DNA from: an uncultured Clostridia bacterium
Lineage (GTDB): Bacteria; Bacillota; Clostridia; Oscillospirales; Oscillospiraceae
DNA: 64,000 nt
Direction: 5' to 3'
Assembly: GCA_937894515.1 (NCBI GenBank)
Contig: CALCRH010000333.1
Coordinates: 32,483 to 96,482, forward strand
Below, piece after piece: positions 33,348-42,164 of this stretch; the stretch's first letter is position 1; each line of letters opens with the position of its first letter. The translations under genes were made by a program, and so were the position numbers. The notes below the pieces were generated by a model. The model had not been told where the DNA came from. It saw only the letters and a list, made by a program, of their open reading frames with translations, and made no database searches.

Positions 33348-34568
33348 ATGAAGAAGTTCCTTGCACTGGCACTTGCTCTGATCATGGTGCTGTCTCTGGT
33401 TGCCTGCGGTCAGGAAGCCGCTACTCCCGCCGATGACGGCGAAGACGAAGGCGCTGTTAAGATCGGTGTGGTTCTGGTCGGCGATGAGAACGAGGGCTAT
33501 ACCTTCGCTCATATCGACGGTATCCGTAAGGCCATGGCCGCCTGCGGTCTGACCGAGGACAACATGGTCTGGTGCTACAACATTCCCGAGAACTCTGAGT
33601 GCTACGACAAGTGCATCGAGTGCGTTGAGGAAGGCTGCACCCTGGTCATCACCAACTCCTACAGCCATCAGGATTTCACCAAGCAGGCTGCCGAGGAAAA
33701 CCCCGAGGTCGAGTTCGTTGCCATGACCGGTGACGGCGCTAAGAAGTCCGGCCTTGCCAACTTCCACAATGCGTTCAACATGACCTTTGAGTCCCGTTAT
33801 GTCTCCGGTGTTGTTGCCGGTATGAAGCTGAAGGAAATGATGGATGCAGGTCTGGTAACCGATCCTTATATCGGCTACGTTGGCGCTTTCCCCTATGCTG
33901 AAGTGGTTTCCGGTTATACCGGCTTCTTCCTGGGCATCAAGAGCATCGTCCCCGAAGCTCACATGGACGTTCAGTACACCAACTCCTGGTTCAATCAGCA
34001 GGAAGAGGCCAAGGCCGCTGAGGCTCTGATGGGCCGTGGCTGCTGCATCATCGGTCAGCACGCTGACTCCACCGGTGCTCCCGCTGCCGTTCAGGCTGCC
34101 AAGGATGCCGGCAAGAACGTCTACTCCGTTGGTTACAATGTTGACATGCTGCAGGCTGCTCCTACCGCTGCTCTGACCTCCTCCACCAACGACTGGTCCG
34201 TGTACTACACCTACCTGTTCAAGGCTTTCCTGGCCGGCGAGGCCATCAAGACCGACTGGTCCGAGGGTTATGAGACCGGTGCTGTTGCCATCACCGCTCT
34301 GGGTCCCGAGGTTGCCGAGGGTACCGCTGATGCCGTTGCCGCTGTTGAGGCTGCTATCAAGGCCGGCGAGCTGCACGTGTTCGACACCAAGACCTTTACT
34401 GTCGGCGGCGAAGAAGTCACCTCCGCTCTGACCTTCGACTCTGACGGCGACTGGACCAACGACACCAACGAGGGTATCGTGGACGGTTACTATCACGAGT
34501 CCGAGTACATTTCCGCTCCTTCCTTCGGTCTGCGTATCGATGGTATCACCGAGCTGAATGCGGGCTGA
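33348..34568 (+). CDS. BMP-family ABC substrate-binding lipoprotein (nucleoside/purine type)
   Basis: 406 residues, AAAGGAGG 10 bases upstream. Lipobox LVAC (cysteine 22). BMP/PnrA-like fold: IGVVLVGDENEGYTFAHIDGIRKA, then EEGCTLVITNSYSHQDF, EFVAMTGD, RYVSGVVAGMKL, IGYVGAFPYAEVVSGYTGFFLG. Family members bind nucleosides or purine-like ligands. Its place between arcC and the ABC genes, and next to SsnA, suggests a purine, urate or ureide ligand. A terminator after it lets this gene be expressed above the ATPase and permeases. Confidence 0.92.
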   Translation: MKKFLALALALIMVLSLVACGQEAATPADDGEDEGAVKIGVVLVGDENEGYTFAHIDGIRKAMAACGLTEDNMVWCYNIPENSECYDKCIECVEEGCTLVITNSYSHQDFTKQAAEENPEVEFVAMTGDGAKKSGLANFHNAFNMTFESRYVSGVVAGMKLKEMMDAGLVTDPYIGYVGAFPYAEVVSGYTGFFLGIKSIVPEAHMDVQYTNSWFNQQEEAKAAEALMGRGCCIIGQHADSTGAPAAVQAAKDAGKNVYSVGYNVDMLQAAPTAALTSSTNDWSVYYTYLFKAFLAGEAIKTDWSEGYETGAVAITALGPEVAEGTADAVAAVEAAIKAGELHVFDTKTFTVGGEEVTSALTFDSDGDWTNDTNEGIVDGYYHESEYISAPSFGLRIDGITELNAG

Positions 34569-34585
34569 TTGTTCTGAAACCCAAA

Positions 34586-34617
34586 GAAGAGCTGCCATCC
34601 GGCAGCTCTTCTTTTTT
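34586..34617 (+). terminator. Terminator after the BMP gene
   Basis: GAAGAGCTGCC / GGCAGCTCTTC with ATCC loop, then TTTTTT. Confidence 0.92.
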
Positions 34618-34702
34618 CGACAATTCCTACAAACTCCGCCTTTCATTCTTGTAATATCTTACATTTTTTCTGCTAATCTAAAAAATTTTTTGTATATTTT
34701 GA

Positions 34703-34731
34703 TTTACATTTATCTTATAATATGTTAGAAT
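34703..34731 (+). promoter_or_regulatory. Promoter of the ABC ATPase and permease genes
   Basis: TTTACA, 17-base spacer, TAGAAT, 70 bases before the start; an alternative -10, TATAAT, lies in the spacer. Confidence 0.55.
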
Positions 34732-34800
34732 ACACTCGGAACAAATCTGGGAAGATGGCTTTCCATTTCACATCTTCCCCGCAAAGAAAGGATGACTGCC

Positions 34801-36339
34801 TTGGAAGCTGTAAAAAACGCCGTAAAAATGGAGAACATCACCAAGCGGTTCGGCAGCATTGTGGCCAATAACGCCATCAATCTGGAACTGCGCGAGGGAG
34901 AGATCTTATCTCTGCTGGGTGAAAACGGCAGCGGTAAAACCACGCTGATGAATATGCTCTCCGGCATTTACTATCCCGATGAGGGTCAGATCTATATTCA
35001 CGGGGAACCCGTGACCATTGCCTCCCCCAAGGACGCTTTTGACAACCATATCGGCATGATCCACCAGCACTTCAAGCTGGTCGATGTCTTTACCGCCGCC
35101 GAGAACATCATTCTGGGTCTGGACGGCGAGGGCAAGTTTGATATGAAGGAAGTCAACCGCAAGGTAGCCGAGATCTGCCAGAAATACGGCTTTGACATCA
35201 AGCCCGATCAGAAGATCTACGATATGTCCGTTTCCCAGAAGCAGACCGTAGAGATCGTCAAGGTGCTGTACCGCGGTGCCGACATTCTGATCCTTGACGA
35301 GCCCACCGCCGTGCTGACCCCCCAGGAGACCACCAAGCTGTTTGCCATCATGCGCAACATGCAGAAGGACGGCAAGTCCCTCATCATCATCACCCACAAG
35401 CTCCATGAGGTGCTGGAGGTGTCCGATCGTGTGGCAATTCTGCGCAAAGGCGAGTACATCGGCGATGTTCCCACCAAGGATGCCAGCCAGCAGAGCCTGA
35501 CCGATATGATGGTGGGCCGTGCGGTTTCGTTGGACATCAACCGTCCCGAGCCGGTAAATCCCACCCCCCGTCTGGTGCTGGAGCACGTCACCGCCTACGA
35601 TGAGCTGGGTGTCAAGCGTCTGGACGATGTAAGCTTCACCGCCATGTCCGGTGAGGTGCTGGGCATCGCCGGTGTGGCCGGCTCCGGTCAGAAGGAACTG
35701 CTGGAGTCCATCGCCGGTCTGTACCCCGTCAAGGAGGGTACGATCACTTTCATCGACCCCCAGAGCGGCGAAAACAAGCAACTGGTGGGCATGGACCCGC
35801 TGGATATCCGCAAAGCGGGTATCGCCATGAGCTTCGTTCCCGAGGATCGTCTGGGCATGGGTCTGGTTGGCTCCATGGGCATGACGGGCAATATGATGCT
35901 CCGCTCCTGGCGCAAGGGCAAGGGTCCCTTCGTGGATACCAAAGGCCCGGAAAAGCTGGCCAACGATGTCTGGAAAGAGCTGGAGGTCGTCACCCCCAGT
36001 ACCTCCTTCCCCGTCCGCCGCATGTCCGGCGGTAACGTGCAAAAGGTGCTGGTGGGCCGCGAGATTGCCCAGGAGCCCGCGGTACTGATGAGCGCTTACG
36101 CCGTCCGCGGTCTGGACATCAATACTTCCTACACCATCTATAACCTGATGACCGCCGAGAAGATGAAGGGCAACGCCGTCATCTACGTGGGCGAGGATCT
36201 GGACGTGCTGCTGGAGCTGTGTGACCGGTTGGTCATTCTCTGCGGCGGTCAGGTCTCCGGCGTAGTGGATGCCCGCAAGGTCACCAAGGAAGAGGTGGGT
36301 CTGCTGATGACCCAGCACAGAAAGGAGGACGCTGAATAA
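34801..36339 (+). CDS. ABC transporter ATPase with two domains (BMP/nucleoside uptake, RbsA-like)
   Basis: 512 residues if translated from TTG at 34801, which has AAAGGA 8 bases upstream; the ATG at 34792 has its ribosome site directly abutting it. The first ABC domain is canonical (GENGSGKTTLMN, about 40; ILILDEPTAVLTP). The second has the degenerate Walker A GVAGSGQKEL and Walker B region VLMSAYAVRGLD, as in ribose and nucleoside importers. Partners are the two permeases after it; the 1-base TAATG overlap with the first shows translational coupling. Confidence 0.93.
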   Translation: MEAVKNAVKMENITKRFGSIVANNAINLELREGEILSLLGENGSGKTTLMNMLSGIYYPDEGQIYIHGEPVTIASPKDAFDNHIGMIHQHFKLVDVFTAAENIILGLDGEGKFDMKEVNRKVAEICQKYGFDIKPDQKIYDMSVSQKQTVEIVKVLYRGADILILDEPTAVLTPQETTKLFAIMRNMQKDGKSLIIITHKLHEVLEVSDRVAILRKGEYIGDVPTKDASQQSLTDMMVGRAVSLDINRPEPVNPTPRLVLEHVTAYDELGVKRLDDVSFTAMSGEVLGIAGVAGSGQKELLESIAGLYPVKEGTITFIDPQSGENKQLVGMDPLDIRKAGIAMSFVPEDRLGMGLVGSMGMTGNMMLRSWRKGKGPFVDTKGPEKLANDVWKELEVVTPSTSFPVRRMSGGNVQKVLVGREIAQEPAVLMSAYAVRGLDINTSYTIYNLMTAEKMKGNAVIYVGEDLDVLLELCDRLVILCGGQVSGVVDARKVTKEEVGLLMTQHRKEDAE

Positions 36340-37454
36340 TGGGTAAGAAAAAGACACATGAGCCTTTGATCATCATGTCAAAGCGCGCCGGCGTCCTGCC
36401 CGGATGGCAATCCTGGGGCATTCGGCTGATTGCGTTTCTGCTCTCTCTGGTAGTCTGCGGCTTCGTCATCATGGCGGTTTCCGGACTGAACCCCCTGCAG
36501 GTCTATGCCACCATGGCCAAGGGCGCTCTGGGCACCAGCAAGAAGATGTGGGTCACGATCCGTGATGCTATGACCATGCTGTGTATTGCCGTGGGTCTGG
36601 CTCCTGCGTTCAAAATGCGCTTTTGGAACATCGGTGCGGAAGGCCAGATCCTGGTAGGTGGTATCGCCGCCGCAGCCTGCATGAAGTATTTTGCCAATCT
36701 GCCCTCTCTGCTGCTCCTTGTGGTCATGCTGGCTGCCAGTATGATTGCCGGCGGTCTGTGGGGCTTCTTCCCCGGTATCTTCAAAGCCAAGTGGAACACC
36801 AATGAAACCCTGTTCACTCTGATGATGAACTACATCGCCATTCAGCTGACCTGTTTCTTTGTAGCCAAATGGGAAAACCCCTTCGGCTCCAACTCTGTGG
36901 GCATCATCAATTCCAACACCAAGGCGGGCTGGCTGCCCAATCTGCTGTCGGATGGCTATAACAAGGACTACGGCTGGAACGTGATCCTGGTTCTGGCCAT
37001 TACGCTGATCATGTACCTGTACATGAACAAATCCAAGCACGGCTATGAGATCTCCGTCATCGGTGACTCCGTGAATACCGCCCGCTATGCCGGTATCCGC
37101 GTCAACCGTGCCTATGTCCGTACCATCATTCTCTCCGGTGCCATCTGCGGTCTGGCCGGATTTATCGCCGTTTCCGGCGCGGATCACTCCATCTCCACCT
37201 CCACCGCAGGCGGCCGCGGCTTTACCGCCATCATCGTGGCGTGGCTGGCCCAGTTCAACAGCATTGTGATGATCATCTTCTCCTTCCTGATCGTGTTCCT
37301 GCAAAAGGGCGCACAGGCCATCGCTTCCTCCTACAATCTGAGTCAGGAAGTGTCCGAGATGATCACCGGTATCATCCTGTTCTTCATTCTGGGCAGTGAG
37401 TTCTTTGTCAACTACAAGATCCGCTGGAATAAAGGAAGGAAGGTGAGCAAGTAA
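36339..37454 (+). CDS. ABC nucleoside-type permease, subunit 1
   Basis: 371 residues, eight or more membrane segments. BPD-transp-2 family (NupP/YufP-like) with AVGLAPAFKMRFWNIGAEGQILVGG near residue 90 and the EAA-like cytoplasmic loop VIGDSVNTARYAGIRVNR. Pairs with the next gene, overlapping its start by one base. Confidence 0.92.
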   Translation: MGKKKTHEPLIIMSKRAGVLPGWQSWGIRLIAFLLSLVVCGFVIMAVSGLNPLQVYATMAKGALGTSKKMWVTIRDAMTMLCIAVGLAPAFKMRFWNIGAEGQILVGGIAAAACMKYFANLPSLLLLVVMLAASMIAGGLWGFFPGIFKAKWNTNETLFTLMMNYIAIQLTCFFVAKWENPFGSNSVGIINSNTKAGWLPNLLSDGYNKDYGWNVILVLAITLIMYLYMNKSKHGYEISVIGDSVNTARYAGIRVNRAYVRTIILSGAICGLAGFIAVSGADHSISTSTAGGRGFTAIIVAWLAQFNSIVMIIFSFLIVFLQKGAQAIASSYNLSQEVSEMITGIILFFILGSEFFVNYKIRWNKGRKVSK

Positions 37455-38431
37455 TGGAACAACTGATGCAATTATTTGACTCCTCCATCGCATTCGGAAC
37501 CGTTATTATGCTCGGTGCCTTGGGTGAGATTTTAATCGAAAAATCCGGCAACCTGAACCTCGGTATCCCCGGTGTCATGTTCCTGGGTGCCATCGGCGGC
37601 CTGATTCCTCCCTTCTTCTATGAGCTCAATGGCGGCACCAACGCCATCGTGAGCATTCTCATGAGTATGCTCTGCGCCATGCTCTTTGCAGCCTTTGGCG
37701 GCCTGATCTACGCCTTTTTGACCATCACCCTCCGGGCCAACCAGAACGTGACCGGTCTGACGCTGACCATCTTCGGTGCCGGCTTTGCCGAATTCTTCGG
37801 TGCCTCGCTGAACAAGCTGGCAGGCGGTGTAGGCCAGATCTCCATCCCCGTTACCTCCGCCGGTTTCCGTGCCTATACGGCGCTGGGCGCCAAGGGCGGC
37901 ATCCTGAAGCTGATCTTCGGCCACGGTTTTCTGGTCTATCTGGCCTTGATCATCGCCATCGTGATGCACTGGTTCCTGAACCGCACCCGTACAGGTCTGA
38001 ATCTCCGTGCCGTAGGCGAAAGCCCTGCCACCGCAGATGCCGCCGGCATCAATGTCACCCGGTACAAATATCTGGGTACCATTGTCGGTGCAGCCATCGC
38101 GGGCTTAGGCGGCCTGTTTTACACGGTGGACTATATCAAGGGTACCTGGGCCAACGATGGTACGGTAGAGGGTCTGGGCTGGCTGGCTGTTGCGCTGGTC
38201 ATCTTCACCACCTGGAAGCCGCTGAATGCCATCTGGGGCTCCTACCTCTTCGGTATCGTCATGTGGTCTTATATGTACGTTCCCGGCCTGACCCGCAGCA
38301 CCTCCGAGCTCTATAAAATGCTCCCCTATATCATGACGCTGCTGGTACTGATCCTGGTCTCCCTGCGTAAAAAGCACGAAGATCAGCCCCCTGCTTCCCT
38401 CGGTCTGAGCTACTTCCGAGAAGAACGCTGA
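37454..38431 (+). CDS. ABC nucleoside-type permease, subunit 2
   Basis: 325 residues, eight or more membrane segments; NupQ/YufQ-like with LGEILIEKSGNLNLGIPGVMFLGA near the start and loop AVGESPATADAAGINVTRYK. Completes an importer of two permeases, one double ATPase and a BMP lipoprotein. Confidence 0.92.
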   Translation: MEQLMQLFDSSIAFGTVIMLGALGEILIEKSGNLNLGIPGVMFLGAIGGLIPPFFYELNGGTNAIVSILMSMLCAMLFAAFGGLIYAFLTITLRANQNVTGLTLTIFGAGFAEFFGASLNKLAGGVGQISIPVTSAGFRAYTALGAKGGILKLIFGHGFLVYLALIIAIVMHWFLNRTRTGLNLRAVGESPATADAAGINVTRYKYLGTIVGAAIAGLGGLFYTVDYIKGTWANDGTVEGLGWLAVALVIFTTWKPLNAIWGSYLFGIVMWSYMYVPGLTRSTSELYKMLPYIMTLLVLILVSLRKKHEDQPPASLGLSYFREER

Positions 38432-38500
38432 CCGGGAAAGCAAACCGGACATTTCTCTTTCTCCCCTACTTCCACGAGAAATGCTGCCGAAAAGAACAGA

Positions 38501-38532
38501 TGAGTAGGCCCGTATGGGCCTGCTCATTTTTT
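38501..38532 (+). terminator. Terminator between permease 2 and ssnA
   Basis: TGAGTAGGCCC / GGGCCTGCTCA with one G-U pair, then TTTTTT. ssnA would then need read-through or its own promoter in 38533-38560. Confidence 0.85.
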
Positions 38533-38577
38533 CATATCCTATGAGTTGGGTCATTTTATCTGATAAAGGAGCGTATT

Positions 38578-39933
38578 ATGTCAACCTTACTCATTCGTAA
38601 TATTCGCACCCTCGTCACCTGTGACGATGCAGATCGCGTCCTTGAGAACGCTGATCTCTACTGCGAAAACGGCTTGATCAAAACCATCGGGCAAAATCTT
38701 GACCTCACCGCTGATGAGACCATTGACGGCAGCTTCATGCTCTGCTATCCCGGTCTTATCAACACCCACCACCATCTCTATCAGGTGTTCTCCCGCAACC
38801 TTCAAAAAGTGCAGAACATGGAGCTGTTCGACTGGCTCAAAACTCTGTATGAGATCTGGAAGAATTTGGACAGTGATGTGATCCGTCTCAGCTCTCTCAC
38901 CGGCATGGGTGAGCTGATGAAGCACGGCTGTACCACCTGCTTTGACCACCACTACGTTTTTCCCGCCGGAGCCGGAGACCTGCTGGGAACCCAGTTTGTC
39001 GCCGCCGATGAGCTGGGCATCCGGATGTACTGCTCCCGTGGCAGCATGGACCTGAGCAAAAAGGACGGCGGCCTGCCGCCGGACAGCGTGGTGCAGACGG
39101 TGGATGAGATCATGCGGGACTCCGCCCGGGTCATCGAAACCTACCACGACCCCTCCTACGGTGCCATGCACCGGGTGGCTCTCGCCCCCTGTTCTCCCTT
39201 CTCTGTCTCCGCCGATCTCCTGCGGGAAAGTGCCGTCCTGGCGCGTCAATACGGCGTACGCCTCCACACCCACCTGTGCGAGACGAAAGACGAGGAAAAC
39301 TATATGCTCCAGCGGGAGGGCGTGCGTCCTCTGGAATACATGGCGCGTCTGGGCTGGATCGGTGACGACGTGTGGTACGCCCACGGCATCCACTTCAATG
39401 ATGAAGAACTCCGCGTCCTGGCCAAAACCGGCACCGGTGTCGCCCATTGTCCTGCCAGCAACATGAAGCTCTCCAGCGGCATCGCCCGTATTCCCGAGAT
39501 GCTGGAATTGGGCGTTCCCGTTGGCCTCGCCGTGGATGGCAGCGCCAGCAATGACGGTTCCTCACTTATGGAGGAGATCCGCACGGCATTCCTGCTCCAC
39601 CGGCTCAATTCCAGCCGTCAGGCCCCCACCGGCTACGACATTCTCAAGCTGGCCACCCAAGGCAGTGCAAGACTTCTGGGCCGTGACGACATCGGCCAGT
39701 TGGCCGAGGGCAAGTGTGCCGACCTGTTTCTCATCGACTCCCGCCGCCTGGAACTGGTAGGTGCCTGCTGCGATCCCAAATCCGTCCTGGGCACAGTCGG
39801 TGTCCGCGGTGCGGTGGACTATACCGTGGTAAACGGCAAAGTCACCGTGGCCCACGGAAAACTCGTCACCGTAGACGAGGAAAAAGTGGCATGGGACGCC
39901 AACCGGAAATGCGATGAATATCTGAGCAAATAG
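38578..39933 (+). CDS. ssnA: SsnA-type amidohydrolase (purine/ureide aminohydrolase)
   Basis: 451 residues. Amidohydrolase fold: metal HxH in INTHHHLYQ (about 61), DHHYVFP (about 123), Glu-containing HTHLCETKDE (about 222), VWYAHGIHFNDEEL (about 265) and the Asp in AVDGSASNDGSS (about 320). SsnA, first noted in E. coli next to ygeW-ygeY, belongs with the guanine-deaminase/atrazine-hydrolase branch, and has been tied to urate breakdown in gut anaerobes. Sits right after the nucleoside-type importer. Confidence 0.92.
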   Translation: MSTLLIRNIRTLVTCDDADRVLENADLYCENGLIKTIGQNLDLTADETIDGSFMLCYPGLINTHHHLYQVFSRNLQKVQNMELFDWLKTLYEIWKNLDSDVIRLSSLTGMGELMKHGCTTCFDHHYVFPAGAGDLLGTQFVAADELGIRMYCSRGSMDLSKKDGGLPPDSVVQTVDEIMRDSARVIETYHDPSYGAMHRVALAPCSPFSVSADLLRESAVLARQYGVRLHTHLCETKDEENYMLQREGVRPLEYMARLGWIGDDVWYAHGIHFNDEELRVLAKTGTGVAHCPASNMKLSSGIARIPEMLELGVPVGLAVDGSASNDGSSLMEEIRTAFLLHRLNSSRQAPTGYDILKLATQGSARLLGRDDIGQLAEGKCADLFLIDSRRLELVGACCDPKSVLGTVGVRGAVDYTVVNGKVTVAHGKLVTVDEEKVAWDANRKCDEYLSK

Positions 39934-39940
39934 GCAAAAA

Positions 39941-39965
39941 AAGAAGACCCTCCCGGGTCTTCTTT
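39941..39965. terminator. Bidirectional terminator between ssnA and the ferredoxin gene
   Basis: AAGAAGACCC / GGGTCTTCTT with TCCC loop, A-run before and TTT after. Confidence 0.88.
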
Positions 39966-39972
39966 GTTATTC

Positions 39973-41085
39973 TCAGATCTTGATCAGTTCATACTCTCTG
40001 GTACCCAGCCCCAGCTTCTCCGCATGGTCGATGCAGGCCATCCAGTTGGTGTTGGAGTGTACCGCATGGAAATACTCATCATGTGCGTGTTCCCCTACTC
40101 TGTTGTCGCTGAGCATGGTATTGGCATTGATGGGCATGGCATTCACCGCATCGGCACAGGCCATATCCAGCGCCACCGGATCGTAGGAAGCAAACATACC
40201 CACGTTGGGCACGATGGCCGCGTCATTCTCGCTGTGGCAGTCGCAGTTGGGTGACACATCGATCACGATGGAGATGTGGAAGCTGGGCCGTCCATCGATG
40301 ACCGCCTTGGTGTATTCCGCGATCTTGGCGTTGAGCTTGTTGCTGCTGGCATCCCAGGGCGGCTGAATGGCGTCCTTGGGGCAGATGGCAATACAGCGTC
40401 CGCAGCCCACGCACTTGTTGTGGTCGATGGTGCACTTGCCGCCGGCAAAGGTAGGCGCACCATGGGCACAGATCTTCTCACAGGCGTGGCAGCCGATACA
40501 GCGTTTTTGTACCACGCTGGGCTTGCCGTCATTGTGCTGTTCCATCTTGCCGGCACGGCTGCCGCAGCCCATGCCGATATTCTTCATGCACCCGCCGAAG
40601 CCGGCTTCTTCATGGCCCTTGAAATGGCTCAGAGAGATAAACACGTCCGCATCCATCACAGCCCGGCCGATTTTGGCCGCTTTCACATATTCGCCGCCCG
40701 CAACAGGCACCTCGACCTCGTCATTTCCCTTTAATCCATCGGCAATGATGATCTGGCAGCCGGTAGACAGGGGTGAAAAACCGTTGAGCATCGCGCTGTC
40801 CAGATGATCCAGGGCATTCTTCCGTCCACCCACATACAACGTATTGCAGTCGGTCAAAAAGGGCTTACCGCCACGCTCTTTGATAAAGTCCGCCACGGTC
40901 TTGGCCCAGTTGGGGCGCAAAAACGCCAAATTTCCCGGCTCACCGAAATGCATCTTAATGGCAGCAAACTTGCCGTCAAAATCAATATCACCCATACCGG
41001 CAGTTTTCAGCAGGCGGGTCAGCTTCTGCTGTAAATTCTCTTTATAGTCCGTGCGCAGGTCTGCAAAATACACTTTTGATGCCAT
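39973..41085 (-). CDS. DUF362 protein with two [4Fe-4S] ferredoxin motifs
   Basis: 370 residues from ATG at 41085, AGGAG 10 bases upstream. DUF362 domain at the N-terminus (KMHFGEPGNLAFLRPNWAKTV, LSHFKGHEEAGFGGCMKNIGMG) and two 4Fe-4S clusters (RCIGCHACEKICAHGAP and KCVGCGRCIAICPKDAI, about residues 195-245), then the DUF362 C-terminal part. Probably an electron carrier or metallo-protein of anaerobic metabolism. Convergent with ssnA; whether it serves the purine cluster is unknown. Confidence 0.9.
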   Translation of the reverse strand: MASKVYFADLRTDYKENLQQKLTRLLKTAGMGDIDFDGKFAAIKMHFGEPGNLAFLRPNWAKTVADFIKERGGKPFLTDCNTLYVGGRKNALDHLDSAMLNGFSPLSTGCQIIIADGLKGNDEVEVPVAGGEYVKAAKIGRAVMDADVFISLSHFKGHEEAGFGGCMKNIGMGCGSRAGKMEQHNDGKPSVVQKRCIGCHACEKICAHGAPTFAGGKCTIDHNKCVGCGRCIAICPKDAIQPPWDASSNKLNAKIAEYTKAVIDGRPSFHISIVIDVSPNCDCHSENDAAIVPNVGMFASYDPVALDMACADAVNAMPINANTMLSDNRVGEHAHDEYFHAVHSNTNWMACIDHAEKLGLGTREYELIKI

Positions 41086-41174
41086 AGGTGTCACGCTCCT
41101 TTATTTTGGTAAAATTACTCTATCACATTTCTTTCCAATATGCTATCATTATTTTTGGAGAGGAGGAAAAAAGT

Positions 41175-42041
41175 ATGCGACTTCTGACCTATATCGTCAC
41201 CGCAGAGGACAGCGGCAAAAAAGTCCGCCAGCTTCTGCGGGGCGAACTGCACCTCTCCTACACCCTGCTCAAGTCCCTCAAATGGCGCAGCGGCGCCATT
41301 TTGCTCAACGGCCACCCCTGTACCGTTGCCGCTATCGTTCACCCCGGCGATGTGCTGACGGTAAACGTCAGCGATGTGGATGCCTTGAGTGAGCACATCA
41401 CCCCCGTGGACTATCCCCTGGACATCCTCTATGAGGACGCCGATCTGTTGGTTCTCAACAAACCTGCCCATATTGCCGTCCACTCCGCCGAACCCGTCAC
41501 CATTGCCGGTGCTGTATCCTATCACCTGGGCGGCGGCGCATTCCACCCGGTCAACCGTCTGGACAAGGGTGTCACCGGTCTCATGGTCGTTGCCAAAAAC
41601 GGCCACGTCCACGATCTCCTGATGCGCCAGCTCCACACCGATGCGTTCCGCCGGGAATATCTGGCCGTCTGCGATGGTACTCCCACACCCGGCAGCGGCA
41701 CCATCGACCTGCCCATTGGCCAAGACGGGACTTCCATTCTCAAGCGCCGCATCGATCCGGACGGACTGGAAAGCCATACGCTTTACGAAACCGTACAAAT
41801 CTCCGGTGACCACACCCTGCTCCGTCTGCGTCCCCTTACCGGCCGCACCCATCAGCTTCGGCTCCACTGTGCAGCCATCGGCCACCCCCTACTGGGTGAC
41901 TGGCTCTACGGCACGGAAAATCGGACGCTTATTGACCGCCCCGCTCTCCATTCCCATGAGCTGTGGCTCACCCACCCCATCACGGGACAACCCCTCCACC
42001 TCATTGCTCCCCTGCCGGACGATATGCAAAACCTGCTGTGA
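41175..42041 (+). CDS. RluA-family pseudouridine synthase
   Basis: 288 residues from ATG at 41175 (AGGAGG 9 bases upstream). S4 domain at the N-terminus (about 12-75, KKVRQLLRGELHLSYTLLKSLKWRSGAILLNG), then RluA motif with catalytic Asp in HPVNRLDKGVTGLMV (about residue 128) and GRTHQLRLHCAAIGHPLLGD. Modifies uridines in rRNA or tRNA; the exact site cannot be told. Confidence 0.95.
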   Translation: MRLLTYIVTAEDSGKKVRQLLRGELHLSYTLLKSLKWRSGAILLNGHPCTVAAIVHPGDVLTVNVSDVDALSEHITPVDYPLDILYEDADLLVLNKPAHIAVHSAEPVTIAGAVSYHLGGGAFHPVNRLDKGVTGLMVVAKNGHVHDLLMRQLHTDAFRREYLAVCDGTPTPGSGTIDLPIGQDGTSILKRRIDPDGLESHTLYETVQISGDHTLLRLRPLTGRTHQLRLHCAAIGHPLLGDWLYGTENRTLIDRPALHSHELWLTHPITGQPLHLIAPLPDDMQNLL

Positions 42042-42049
42042 TCTTTCCC

Positions 42050-42076
42050 GTAGGGGTCGGCGTCCTCGACGACCCG
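42050..42076 (+). repeat. REP-like palindrome between the RluA gene and an ABC permease
   Basis: GTAGGGGTCGGCGTCCTCGA...CCCG, identical to the right unit of the pair at 30827-30892 (opposite strand). Confidence 0.85.
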
Positions 42077-42087
42077 CCTTTTATCCC

Positions 42088-42109
42088 TCCGCGAATTCCA
42101 ATTCGCGGA
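42088..42109. repeat. Second-family palindrome (TCCGCGAATT centre) with ATTC tail
   Basis: TCCGCGAATT-CC-AATTCGCGGA perfect hairpin followed by ACTTTCATTCTTCATTCTTC. Related copies: 44770-44793 and 47107-47130. Confidence 0.8.
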
Positions 42110-42133
42110 TACTTTCATTCTTCATTCTTCATT

Positions 42134-42164
42134 AAAAAAGAGAGCCTCCCGGCTCTCTTTTTTT
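42134..42164. terminator. Bidirectional terminator between convergent genes
   Basis: AAAGAGAGCC / GGCTCTCTTT with TCCC loop, A- and T-runs on both sides. Confidence 0.9.
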
